Positions 7,803 through 16,272 of a stretch of DNA of 64,000 nt are shown here, one piece after another. Each line of letters begins with the position of its first letter. Positions within the stretch are counted from its first letter, which is position 1. A program made the position numbers and the translations under genes. Below the pieces are notes generated by a model. It ran no database searches. It saw only the letters and a list, made by a program, of their open reading frames with translations, and was not told the origin of the DNA. The stretch comes from CALAGJ01 sp964293305 (GTDB lineage: Bacteria; Bacteroidota; Bacteroidia; Chitinophagales; Chitinophagaceae): the NCBI GenBank assembly GCA_964293305.1, contig CAXYYO010000012.1, positions 18,590 through 82,589 on the forward strand, read 5' to 3'.

Positions 7803-10800
7803 TTAAGTCATGACCACTTTTACGGTTACATCAGGATTATCTAATAAATAATTAGCCATTTCCTCATTCATGAAAAAGCCTTTCTCTTTGTTTGCTAATG
7901 TTATTTTCAATTGATGCAGAGGGTCATTCAAGTGTATGCGCAGTGCAGTTTTTCCTGGATTCGATTTTATATTTTTATCTGTAAAATTTACAAAATCCAA
8001 AGTAAGACTTGCAGGCTCCATACTCAATTCTACCTGCTTTGTCATGTTCCCCTTTAATGATTCCAATAAGAGAATATTGGTTACTTTAAATTCATATTGA
8101 TCTGTACTGTTATACCTTAATCTGAAGAAGCCAGTTGCCGTAATAATTTTTCCTACTTCATTATAATTTTGATATTTTACATAATCATCAGCCCATAAAG
8201 CTAATTCTGTTTTACCACTGTAGTCTTCAATGGTTATAATACCAAATTTTCTACCCGTTTTGGTATTGCGATGGGCAGCATCCGTAACAAGGCCTGCCAA
8301 TCTTATTGTTTTTCCGGCTTGCTGATGTATGTCTGTTGCGGTATCTTTAACCTCAATAAATTGCCCAATGGGAGTAATGCCATAATGCTTCATTTCAAAT
8401 TTAAAGTGATCAAGCGGGTGGCCACTCATATAGATGCCACAAACATCTTTTTCATAATGCAATAATTCCGTTAAACTCCACTGTGGGCATTGTGCTATCT
8501 GTGGTTTACTAATGGCCGGCATATTGGATTCACCAAATAATGAATTGATACTTTGTGTTTTACTATTTGCCACCTGCTGCGCAAATGTGATGAGTCTTTC
8601 TATGCCACTCCTGTTTTCACTACTCACATAAAAATACTGTGCACGATGCAATTCTTGAAAGCAATCAAACGCTCCGCCATAAGCAAGACTTTCTAAAGTT
8701 TTTTTATTGACGCTTCTTTGATTTACTCTTTTAATAAAATCAAATATGTCATTATAAATTCCATCTTTTTTTCTTTCCAGAATGATATTATCTATAGCTG
8801 CATCACCTACGCCTTTAAGCCCGCCCAGACCAAAACGAATTTCTCCTTTTTCATTTACAGCAAATCCTTTTTGAGATTCGTTAATATCCGGCCCCAGCAC
8901 TTTTATGCCCATCCTTTTACACTCTTCCATAAAGAAAGTTGTTTTTTCAATGGACCCACTATGGTTGAGCACTGCGGCCATATATTCTGATGGGTAATGT
9001 GCTTTAAGATAAGCAGTTTGATAAGCTACAAATGCATAACAGGTAGAATGACTTTTATTAAAAGCATATTGTGCAAAGGACTCCCAATCTGTCCATATTT
9101 TTTCCAATACCGGTAGCGGATGGTTTAATGCTGTAGCACCTTTGATAAAACTATCCTTCATTTTATCTAGGGTTTTACGGTCTTTTTTCCCCATTGCTTT
9201 TCGCAATGTATCTGCCTCACCTTTCTTAAAGCCTGCCAATTTTTGGCTGAGTAGCATTACTTGCTCTTGATAAACCGTAATGCCATAAGTTTCTTCTAAA
9301 AATTCCTGCATTTCTGGCAGGTCATATTTTATTTCTTCCCTACCATGTTTGCGTGCTATAAAGTTTGGAATATAAGCCAAAGGCCCTGGTCTATACAAGG
9401 CATTCATGGCAATTAAATCTTCAAACTGATCCGGTTTTAATTCCCGTAAATATTTTTGCATGCCCACACTTTCAAATTGGAATGTACCATTTGTTTCCCC
9501 TTTTTGATAGAGTTGATAAGTGGAATGGTCATCTAAAGGAAGTGCATCAGGCTCTATGGTTATGTTATGTTTTTCCTTGATAATCTCTAAGGCAGTTTTT
9601 AAAATGGATAATGTTTTTAAACCCAAAAAGTCCATTTTTATTACACCACTTTCTTCAATCACACTGCCTTCTATTTGAGTAACCCACAAATCGGAATCTT
9701 TTGCAACAGATACCGGTATTAACTCCATCAAGTCCTTAGGGGCAATGATGATACCCGCTGCATGCACACCTGTGTTTCTTACACTACCTTCCAATTTCTC
9801 TGCTTCATTCAATACTGCTGCACGCAGATCATCGCCTGCTTTTATTTTGCGCAGCAAATCTGCATTCATAATATCATTGGCATCATAGCCTTTTGATTCC
9901 ATACTTTTTTCTCCATCCTTAATAAATAATGGAGCATAAAAAACAGTCTTCAATTCAGTGCCGGGTTTTTCAGGAACTAGCTTCGCCAGTGCATTACTTT
10001 CACTCAATGGTAAATCCATTACCCTGGCCACATCTTTTATGCTACTACGTGCAGCCATAGTGCCATAAGTTACAATTTGGGCCACCTGATTTTTGCCATA
10101 TTTATCTACAACATAATCTATTACTTTTTGCCTACCATCGTCATCAAAATCAGTATCTATATCCGGCATACTTTTTCTGTCCGGATTTAAAAAACGCTCA
10201 AACAGTAAATTGTATTTCATAGGATCGATATTGGTAATGCCAATGCAATATGCCACCACACTACCCGCAGCCGATCCACGACCTGGCCCAATAAACACGC
10301 CTTTCTCTCTTCCTGCTTTTATAAAATCACTTACAATTAAAAAATAGCCAGCAAAGCCCATCGTTTTAATGGTAAACAACTCAAAATCTATGCGCTCTGT
10401 AGTTTCAGTATTTAGTTCTCCATATCTAGATCTGGCACCCTCATAAGTTATATGTTTTAGATACTCCCATTGGTTGAGGTTATTGTCTTCATGCTGCTGA
10501 AATGCAGTTGGAATGGGGAAAGCAGGCAAAAGAATATCTTTTTTAAGGTTGAGATATTCCACCCGGTCCACTATCCTATTTGTGTTGTCAATAGCTTCTG
10601 GGAGGTCACTAAAAAGCTGCGACATCTCTTCCGGGCTTTTGAAATAAAAATTATTATTCGGAAATTTAAAACGCCTGTTTTTTACTTGCACATCATCATT
10701 TACAAAATCATCATAGCCAGGTGTGCTTTGTTTTTCTCCGGTATTTATGCAAAGTAAAATGTCATGTGCATTGCTGTCAGTAATATCAGTATAGTGGGAA

Positions 10801-11468
10801 TCGTTTGTGGCTATAATTGGCACATTATATTTTGCGGCATATTGCAATAAGCGGGCATTTATTTTTTCCTGTTCAGGAATATTATGACGTTGTATTTCAA
10901 TAAAATAGTCATCTCCAAATTGTTGGTGCCACCATTGAAATTCTTTTTCCGCCGAAGCTTCATCCTTGTGCAAAATGGCTTGTGGCACATATGCGCCGAT
11001 ACAACAGGTAGTAGCAATTAATCCTTCCTTGTACTGCTCCAATAACTTTTTATCTATGCGTGGATATTTACTATAGTATCCATTCACATATCCCATAGAA
11101 GTAAGCTTTACCAGATTGGCATATCCAACCTTATTTTTAGCCAATAGCACTTGGTGATAACGTTCATCTTTTTGCTCCCTGCTAAATGTTTTGCGAGTAT
11201 GATCTTCAACCACATAAAATTCACATCCTACAATGGGTTTTACTAATGGTACTGATATATCATTACCCGCTTCATCTTTGCCAATCACTTTTGTTTTATT
11301 CCAAGCCTGCTTTACAAATTCAAAAGCACCAAACATGTTGCCATGATCAGTAATGGCCAATGCCGGCATTTGGTGTTCAGCAGCTTTGGCATATAAACTT
11401 TCAATACTACTGGCTCCATCCAACAAGCTATATTGGGTATGTACATGAAGATGAGAAAATACAGGCAT
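7803..11468 (-). CDS. dnaE: DNA polymerase III subunit alpha
   Basis: The replicative polymerase catalytic subunit, about 1221 residues from the ATG at 11468; that start gives M-P-V-F-S-H-L-H-V-H-T-Q-Y-S-L-L-D-G, the standard PHP-domain opening. The longer frame to 11501 adds a non-conserved tail and crosses the likely promoter. Domains in order: PHP (about 1-270, with HLHVHT and AITDHGNMFG), the C-family palm with the catalytic PDIDTDFDD, tandem helix-hairpin-helix with YNDIFDFIKR, and a C-terminal OB fold (IRLAGLVTDA to LALWADDY). Length is normal for DnaE1. It is monocistronic. Confidence 0.97.
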   Translation of the reverse strand: MPVFSHLHVHTQYSLLDGASSIESLYAKAAEHQMPALAITDHGNMFGAFEFVKQAWNKTKVIGKDEAGNDISVPLVKPIVGCEFYVVEDHTRKTFSREQKDERYHQVLLAKNKVGYANLVKLTSMGYVNGYYSKYPRIDKKLLEQYKEGLIATTCCIGAYVPQAILHKDEASAEKEFQWWHQQFGDDYFIEIQRHNIPEQEKINARLLQYAAKYNVPIIATNDSHYTDITDSNAHDILLCINTGEKQSTPGYDDFVNDDVQVKNRRFKFPNNNFYFKSPEEMSQLFSDLPEAIDNTNRIVDRVEYLNLKKDILLPAFPIPTAFQQHEDNNLNQWEYLKHITYEGARSRYGELNTETTERIDFELFTIKTMGFAGYFLIVSDFIKAGREKGVFIGPGRGSAAGSVVAYCIGITNIDPMKYNLLFERFLNPDRKSMPDIDTDFDDDGRQKVIDYVVDKYGKNQVAQIVTYGTMAARSSIKDVARVMDLPLSESNALAKLVPEKPGTELKTVFYAPLFIKDGEKSMESKGYDANDIMNADLLRKIKAGDDLRAAVLNEAEKLEGSVRNTGVHAAGIIIAPKDLMELIPVSVAKDSDLWVTQIEGSVIEESGVIKMDFLGLKTLSILKTALEIIKEKHNITIEPDALPLDDHSTYQLYQKGETNGTFQFESVGMQKYLRELKPDQFEDLIAMNALYRPGPLAYIPNFIARKHGREEIKYDLPEMQEFLEETYGITVYQEQVMLLSQKLAGFKKGEADTLRKAMGKKDRKTLDKMKDSFIKGATALNHPLPVLEKIWTDWESFAQYAFNKSHSTCYAFVAYQTAYLKAHYPSEYMAAVLNHSGSIEKTTFFMEECKRMGIKVLGPDINESQKGFAVNEKGEIRFGLGGLKGVGDAAIDNIILERKKDGIYNDIFDFIKRVNQRSVNKKTLESLAYGGAFDCFQELHRAQYFYVSSENRSGIERLITFAQQVANSKTQSINSLFGESNMPAISKPQIAQCPQWSLTELLHYEKDVCGIYMSGHPLDHFKFEMKHYGITPIGQFIEVKDTATDIHQQAGKTIRLAGLVTDAAHRNTKTGRKFGIITIEDYSGKTELALWADDYVKYQNYNEVGKIITATGFFRLRYNSTDQYEFKVTNILLLESLKGNMTKQVELSMEPASLTLDFVNFTDKNIKSNPGKTALRIHLNDPLHQLKITLANKEKGFFMNEEMANYLLDNPDVTVKVVMT

Positions 11469-11492
11469 AAAAAAACTTAGGCGTGCAATGTA

Positions 11493-11500
11493 CAAAGCCA
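11493..11500 (-). promoter_or_regulatory. Likely -7 element of dnaE
   Basis: The minus strand reads TGGCTTTG followed by TAC, one mismatch from TAnnTTTG and 24 bases before the ATG at 11468. It would be inside the coding region if the start were at 11501, which supports the shorter start. Confidence 0.4.
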
Positions 11501-11741
11501 AATGGGGTGTTTGACTTCCTTTTTTCCACAGTTTAAAAAAAACAAAGGGGAGAAAATTATTTTGGCATTTACAGCCTCTTATTTCTTCAGTGTTTCGTAT
11601 GGAAATAGCTTGTTAAGACCTAGTATTGCATTATAGATAGAAGGTATTTATTTGTTTTACCGGATAAATATTTTACAATTTAAAACATAAATTAGCCTCA
11701 AATGCCTTAAGCCTATACAATCCAATATAAATTATTCAGAC

Positions 11742-12953
11742 TTAATCAATAGCCTCCATTACAGATCTATATTCATGATCAGACGAAATAGTTTTAGCAG
11801 CCTCCAAAAAAGAATTTTTTACTGCTGCATCAGTAGGAATTTTTGCCGCTATGCTGCGCAATGCATTTGCTTTTTCATAATCTGAAGAAATTTTTGCAGA
11901 TACAAGTATAATTTCAATCCACTGCTCCTTTGTATAAGATCCATTTTCTATGATTTCTTCCAATACATTTTTTTTCTCATAATCACTTCCAATACTGTTT
12001 ACAACAGAAAGTAGCTTATTAAATGCTTCTGCTGGAATATTCTGAACTGTAAGTAGTTCTTCCAATACGCCGGCTTTTTCGTAATCACTGTCTATCGTCT
12101 GTACTACTTGTATCGCTGCAGCAAAATCTTTTTCTGAAACACCATGGATAGATAATAATTGCTCCAACACACCCGCTTTTTCATAATCGCTTTCTATAGT
12201 GGACACTATGGATAAACATTCAGCAATATGACTTTCAGTAACAGATTTTTTGGCCAATAAAGATTTGATAATACCCGCTTTTTCATAATCACTGTCAATG
12301 CTTTTTACAACAGAAAGATAAATAGAAACGGAAGCCGCATCGGATAGTAACTGATCGCCAAATTTACCCAACAATCCTGCTTTTTCATAATCAGATTCTA
12401 TGTCTTTTGTAATCTGAAGGATATCGTTTTTCTCATCCGTGTTCAATTCATATTGCTTGAGCACAACAGTTATCCAATTGCTTTTCTGATAGTCCGTTTT
12501 AAACTGATTTGTTTCCTGTACCAATGCTGCTGTGCCACCTTTAATATATATTCTACAAGCATGCCCTTTTATATCTATGCCACGTAAAATCAAGTTGGTT
12601 ATTGCTTCTTGCAAAATTCGCTTTCCGCTTTCAGAGTCAGGACCCCATTGCTTTGTGCCATCATATATTTCATAACTTATATTTCCAATGCCATTATTTT
12701 TTGCGGTTAATTTTATATTTCCTTTTTTATAACGCACTATGCCATTTTCGGAAATGTATTGAATGGCAGTTTCATTTTCATTAAAAACAACATCGCCCTC
12801 TACTTCTATCTTTAAACGTTCATCTGAATCCGTTATAGTGAGTTTTTGACTACTACCGGTCTTACTGATTACTGTACTATTGTTTGCAAACTGTGATTGG
12901 CATGCAGAAATGCCTATAAATGAAAGCGAAACGATTACAAAATACTTTTTCAT
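11742..12953 (-). CDS. Lipoprotein with eight exact 34-residue SDYEK repeats
   Basis: A 403-residue exported protein. The N-terminus (MKKYFVIVSLSFIGISAC) looks like a lipoprotein signal with Cys18. Residues about 35-150 form a beta-rich domain with no family I recognise. From about 150 to the end it is built of helical repeats. The anchor D of the motif S-D-Y-E-K-A-G-V-L falls at residues 154, 188, 222, 256, 290, 324, 358 and 392, exactly 34 apart; the first (TDYQKSN) and last (SDHEYRS) copies are the most diverged. The pattern predicts an alpha-solenoid. It is not a canonical TPR despite the same repeat length. The gene is last in an operon behind the FtsX-type permease (30-base gap), which suggests a periplasmic or membrane-anchored partner of it. 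Function unknown. Confidence 0.8.
   Translation of the reverse strand: MKKYFVIVSLSFIGISACQSQFANNSTVISKTGSSQKLTITDSDERLKIEVEGDVVFNENETAIQYISENGIVRYKKGNIKLTAKNNGIGNISYEIYDGTKQWGPDSESGKRILQEAITNLILRGIDIKGHACRIYIKGGTAALVQETNQFKTDYQKSNWITVVLKQYELNTDEKNDILQITKDIESDYEKAGLLGKFGDQLLSDAASVSIYLSVVKSIDSDYEKAGIIKSLLAKKSVTESHIAECLSIVSTIESDYEKAGVLEQLLSIHGVSEKDFAAAIQVVQTIDSDYEKAGVLEELLTVQNIPAEAFNKLLSVVNSIGSDYEKKNVLEEIIENGSYTKEQWIEIILVSAKISSDYEKANALRSIAAKIPTDAAVKNSFLEAAKTISSDHEYRSVMEAID
11755..12500 (-). repeat. 102-bp coding repeat, about 8 units
   Basis: The DNA encoding the SDYEK repeats has a 102-base period matching the 34-residue period. The plus strand repeatedly shows TTTTTCATAATC at the motif (for example near 12178, 12278, 12382). 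The central units are the most alike, which suggests duplication within the gene. Confidence 0.85.
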
Positions 12954-12983
12954 GATTTATACTTCTTTTATGTGATAATAATT

Positions 12984-15440
12984 TTATTCTGATTTTAAAG
13001 AAAGCGTTGGATTTGCATTGGCAGCTTGATATGTTTTAATGCTTAATACTAATATGGCGATAACCAAAGTGCATAAGCCACCAACTATAAAGATCCACCA
13101 ACTTAAATCTGTGCGATAGGCAAAATTATCTAACCAGCTATTTGCGGCCAACCATGCAAGCGGTACAGCAATGATGAATGCAACGCAAACTAATTTTAAA
13201 AAATCGTATGACAACAGTTGAACAATTTGCCTAACTGATGCTCCCAATACTTTTCTAACTCCAATTTCTTTTACACGCTGATTGGTAGTATATATTACCA
13301 AACCCAATAAACCTAAGCAACTAATTAGAATAGCTATACCTGCTGCCCAATTGAGCAACCTACTTACATGCTGTTCTTGCTCATAAAATTTTGCAATAGA
13401 TTCATCAAAAAACTGGTAACCGAAATCCTCTTCAGCATAAATCTCTTTATATATCTTTTCAATCTGTTTAATGGCAGGAGCAAATGATGTAACGCCTGTA
13501 TTAAATTTTATATGTATTGTATGATTATTATCCATGCCATTGATAAGACTCAATGGTTTTACTTGTGTATGTAAGGACTCTTGATTAAAGTCATTTACTA
13601 CACCCACTATTGGCAGTGAAAGTCCACTCCAATCCAATTTTTTTCCAATGGCTGTTTCGGGAGTTTTAAATCCAAGTACTTTGCTATAAGTTTCATTAAT
13701 GATCAAAGCATTAAACGTATCACTTACTGGTAGGTTAGTTCCTGCCAATAATTGTAATCCGAAAATTTCTATGTAATGATTATCAGCCTGTTTAAACTGT
13801 ACATCTGTAGCTATTTCTTTTTTACCATCTATAAATTTTATTTCCCCAGAATTAACATTCATTGAAGATGGGGCACTGCCGGATATACTTAACCTATTTA
13901 CTTCAGGAATGGCTTTTATTTTTTCGGCCAATACAAAGCGCTTAGTGTCTTTTTCATTTGAAAAATAATTGTACGGTGCATCTATAGAAATAATAGCCTC
14001 TTTTTTAAACCCAAGATCTTTATTGATTGAATAATGAACCTGTTTACTAACTACTAATGTTGCTATTAAAAAAACCTGAGCTATTACAAACTGAGCAACT
14101 GTTAAGGTTTTTCTAATATTTCCCTGTCTGCTTTTTGATGAGCCTCCACTCATTACATTTTTTAGAACAATAGTAGGATTGTATTTCGTCAATACCCATG
14201 CTGGATAATACCCTGAAAGAAAAGTGATGACTACAATCAAAACGATAAGAAAAACTATGAGCTCAGGCTGTTCTGCATAGTTAAAATGAATACCCGGAGC
14301 TATAAAGTCTTTAAATAATTTTAATAGGAATGGGCCGAGTATGATGGATAAAATAGTAGCAATACTTGTAAGCAAAAATGTTTCAGTGAGAAACTGTGTA
14401 ATTAGTTGCTTTTTTGAACTGCCCAATGTTTTTCTGATTCCTATTTCTTTTGCCCTTCGGGATGCTTGAGCGGTAGCCAGGTTTATAAAGTTGATGCAGG
14501 CCAATAATAATATAAAGAATGCAATGATAATAAGCCCGTATAGAGTTGTTTTACTGGCCAGATAATCACCTAATACCCCATACTTATCGTTAAAATGGAT
14601 ATCGGAGAGGGGTTGCATTTTCCAGGTGGTAAAGTTTGCAGCATCTTCCTCAGACTCACTTCTGTGCATACGTTCCAATTTCTCCAATTGTGCTTCAATA
14701 TTTTGAATAGAAGCACCTTCCGCCATTTTTACATATAATTGTGATGAACTACTTGTGTTGCCCCATCTTTCAAATCCAAAATTTTCTTTTAGCCCAGTTA
14801 CAGCAACTGTTTTCATAGAAACAAATACATCCCCCGATAAATCACTGTTGAATGGAAGTGGCGCTACAATACCTGAAATGGTGGTTCGAATAGTATCATC
14901 AATGACTATCGTTTTCCCAATGAGGTCCGCAGGTTTAATGTCCGGGAAAAAGATGGCTGCTTTATCTGAAGTGATTACTGTTTTATAGGGTTCATTCAAT
15001 GCTTCATTTCTACTGCCACTCAACCATGTATAATTGAATATTTTAAAATATCCTGCATCTGTATATACTACTTGCTTTTCTTTTTTAAATATACTTCCAA
15101 TATCATCCCCCGGCACGGGAATATTTATTTTTGTTTGCCACTGACTATAGTAGTGTGCCACTGATTCTAGGCCTGTTGTATTTTGTTTGATATTTCTGGC
15201 CAATGGAAAGGCAATTCCCATATTTGAATAGTCTTCACCACTAAACTTAAAGTCAGTTACAACCCTATAAATACGATCTCCATCTTGGTGGCCTTTATCA
15301 AAGGAAAAATCATATTGTACAATCAAGAATATAACCATAGCTGTACATACCCCGATGGAAAGACCAATAATATTAATAACAGTAAATAGTTTATTCTTTA
15401 CAAAATATCTGAATGCAATACTGAAGCTTAATCGTTTCAT
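12984..15440 (-). CDS. FtsX/MacB-type ABC transporter permease, fused double module
   Basis: The 818-residue protein has two MacB-periplasmic-core/FtsX units in tandem, the form common in Bacteroidota. The order is: membrane segment near residues 18-40 (VINIIGLSIGVCTAMVIFLIV), a periplasmic domain, three membrane segments with the coupling sequence S-R-R-A-K-E-I-G-I-R-K-T-L-G, then a segment, a second periplasmic domain, and three membrane segments with the coupling sequence R-V-K-E-I-G-V-R-K-V-L-G-A. No ATPase is encoded beside it. It is the middle gene of an operon: 12 bases separate it from the upstream secreted protein and 30 from the repeat lipoprotein. Relatives act in export, antibiotic efflux or envelope stress; the substrate is unknown. 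Confidence 0.9.
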   Translation of the reverse strand: MKRLSFSIAFRYFVKNKLFTVINIIGLSIGVCTAMVIFLIVQYDFSFDKGHQDGDRIYRVVTDFKFSGEDYSNMGIAFPLARNIKQNTTGLESVAHYYSQWQTKINIPVPGDDIGSIFKKEKQVVYTDAGYFKIFNYTWLSGSRNEALNEPYKTVITSDKAAIFFPDIKPADLIGKTIVIDDTIRTTISGIVAPLPFNSDLSGDVFVSMKTVAVTGLKENFGFERWGNTSSSSQLYVKMAEGASIQNIEAQLEKLERMHRSESEEDAANFTTWKMQPLSDIHFNDKYGVLGDYLASKTTLYGLIIIAFFILLLACINFINLATAQASRRAKEIGIRKTLGSSKKQLITQFLTETFLLTSIATILSIILGPFLLKLFKDFIAPGIHFNYAEQPELIVFLIVLIVVITFLSGYYPAWVLTKYNPTIVLKNVMSGGSSKSRQGNIRKTLTVAQFVIAQVFLIATLVVSKQVHYSINKDLGFKKEAIISIDAPYNYFSNEKDTKRFVLAEKIKAIPEVNRLSISGSAPSSMNVNSGEIKFIDGKKEIATDVQFKQADNHYIEIFGLQLLAGTNLPVSDTFNALIINETYSKVLGFKTPETAIGKKLDWSGLSLPIVGVVNDFNQESLHTQVKPLSLINGMDNNHTIHIKFNTGVTSFAPAIKQIEKIYKEIYAEEDFGYQFFDESIAKFYEQEQHVSRLLNWAAGIAILISCLGLLGLVIYTTNQRVKEIGVRKVLGASVRQIVQLLSYDFLKLVCVAFIIAVPLAWLAANSWLDNFAYRTDLSWWIFIVGGLCTLVIAILVLSIKTYQAANANPTLSLKSE

Positions 15441-15452
15441 AAATATGTTTTA

Positions 15453-16037
15453 CTAATGTTTGAAAACAGCTACTTGAATATTTGAATCTTTTTCAATAAT
15501 AAAATTGCCACTATTTGTATGATTTCTTGTATCACAATAGCGCCATTCATATTCTCCTGATAACAGGCCTGTTTTGTAGGAAAAATAAGATTCTCCTTCA
15601 TCTAAGCTCACCATAAATTGATCAATGACGATACCGGGATGGGCTGTATTTATTATTTCAATCCTACCACGTCCACCACACTGGGTGCAGGTAAATTGCA
15701 CGTCTCCATCTCTTTCTGTATAACTATTTTTATCACCGGATCTACTACTATTTGAAAAAATTTTTGCAACTGTTCCGGTTGATGTAGATTTTCCAGCACA
15801 ATTATTTGCGGTTCCCACTGTATGACAAAACATCAACATTTTCACTTCATCAGCCGAATATTTGCTACTGTCGTTTTCGCTGACTATATAAATACCACTT
15901 TCATCCATTTTATATATATAACCTGCCAAGCGAATGCCATTCTTGAGTATAATCGTATCATTTTGTTGAGCCTGAATAGATTGAATAATTGATATAAAAA
16001 CAATAATCAATAGACTTGCTTTTGAAATAATCTGCAT
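15453..16037 (-). CDS. Secreted protein with a DnaJ-like CxxCGGxG knuckle, unknown function
   Basis: A 194-residue exported protein, first in the permease operon. The signal peptide is about residues 1-23 (cut after I-Q-A-Q). Residues about 28-70 (T-I-I-L-K-N-G-I-R-L-A-G-Y-I-Y-K-M-D, then Y-S-A-D-E-V-K-M-L) look like a small beta barrel. Cys71 and Cys80 follow. Residues 117-126 read C-T-Q-C-G-G-R-G-R-I, half of the zinc motif seen in DnaJ. The C-terminal part is beta-rich and may bind something outside the cytoplasm. I do not recognise a family. It is preceded by a sigma-54-like promoter and a 16-bp palindrome. Confidence 0.7.
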   Translation of the reverse strand: MQIISKASLLIIVFISIIQSIQAQQNDTIILKNGIRLAGYIYKMDESGIYIVSENDSSKYSADEVKMLMFCHTVGTANNCAGKSTSTGTVAKIFSNSSRSGDKNSYTERDGDVQFTCTQCGGRGRIEIINTAHPGIVIDQFMVSLDEGESYFSYKTGLLSGEYEWRYCDTRNHTNSGNFIIEKDSNIQVAVFKH

Positions 16038-16062
16038 AAGATTTTTGTTATGCTAAAATATT

Positions 16063-16077
16063 TCAATCATTGTGCCA
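16063..16077 (-). promoter_or_regulatory. Sigma-54-like -24/-12 promoter of the permease operon
   Basis: The minus strand reads TGGCAC-AATGA-TTGA. This matches the sigma-54 consensus TGGCAC-N5-TTGC at every fixed position except the last, where A replaces C. Spacing between GG and the -12 block is correct. A start about 12 bases further on would lie near 16051, leaving a leader of about 14 bases before the ATG at 16037. Confidence 0.55.
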
Positions 16078-16132
16078 TGCGCTCAAATGCTTTGTAATAA
16101 AGGGTTTACGCAATTTTAGACTTTTAGAAAAG

Positions 16133-16148
16133 TGTACGATATCGTACA
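16133..16148. promoter_or_regulatory. Perfect 16-bp palindrome, candidate activator site
   Basis: TGTACGATATCGTACA is its own reverse complement over all 16 bases. Its centre is about 89 bases upstream of the start predicted from the sigma-54-like promoter. That is the usual distance for an enhancer-binding response regulator. The regulator gene is not in the window. Confidence 0.6.
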
Positions 16149-16192
16149 GGATTGATGCAAAACAATACGTTTCATACCTGGCACACAACATT

Positions 16193-16222
16193 AAAAAAAG
16201 GTCTTACTAGAAGACCGTTTTT
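16193..16222 (-). terminator. Terminator of the beta-oxidation gene
   Basis: Stem GGTCTT (16200-16205) with AAGACC (16211-16216) and a 5-base loop, flanked by A7 and T6 so that it can work in both directions. It lies about 57 bases after the stop of the minus-strand gene ending at 16273. Confidence 0.7.
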
Positions 16223-16272
16223 TAAATATAATAAAGAGTTTTTATTGCGTTAGCAAAAAAATTAGGATAAAA

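Noticed and set aside
11755..12494. Reading the 34-residue repeats as TPR
   Set aside because: Length agrees, but the TPR consensus residues (W/L/G/Y/A/F/A/P positions) are absent.
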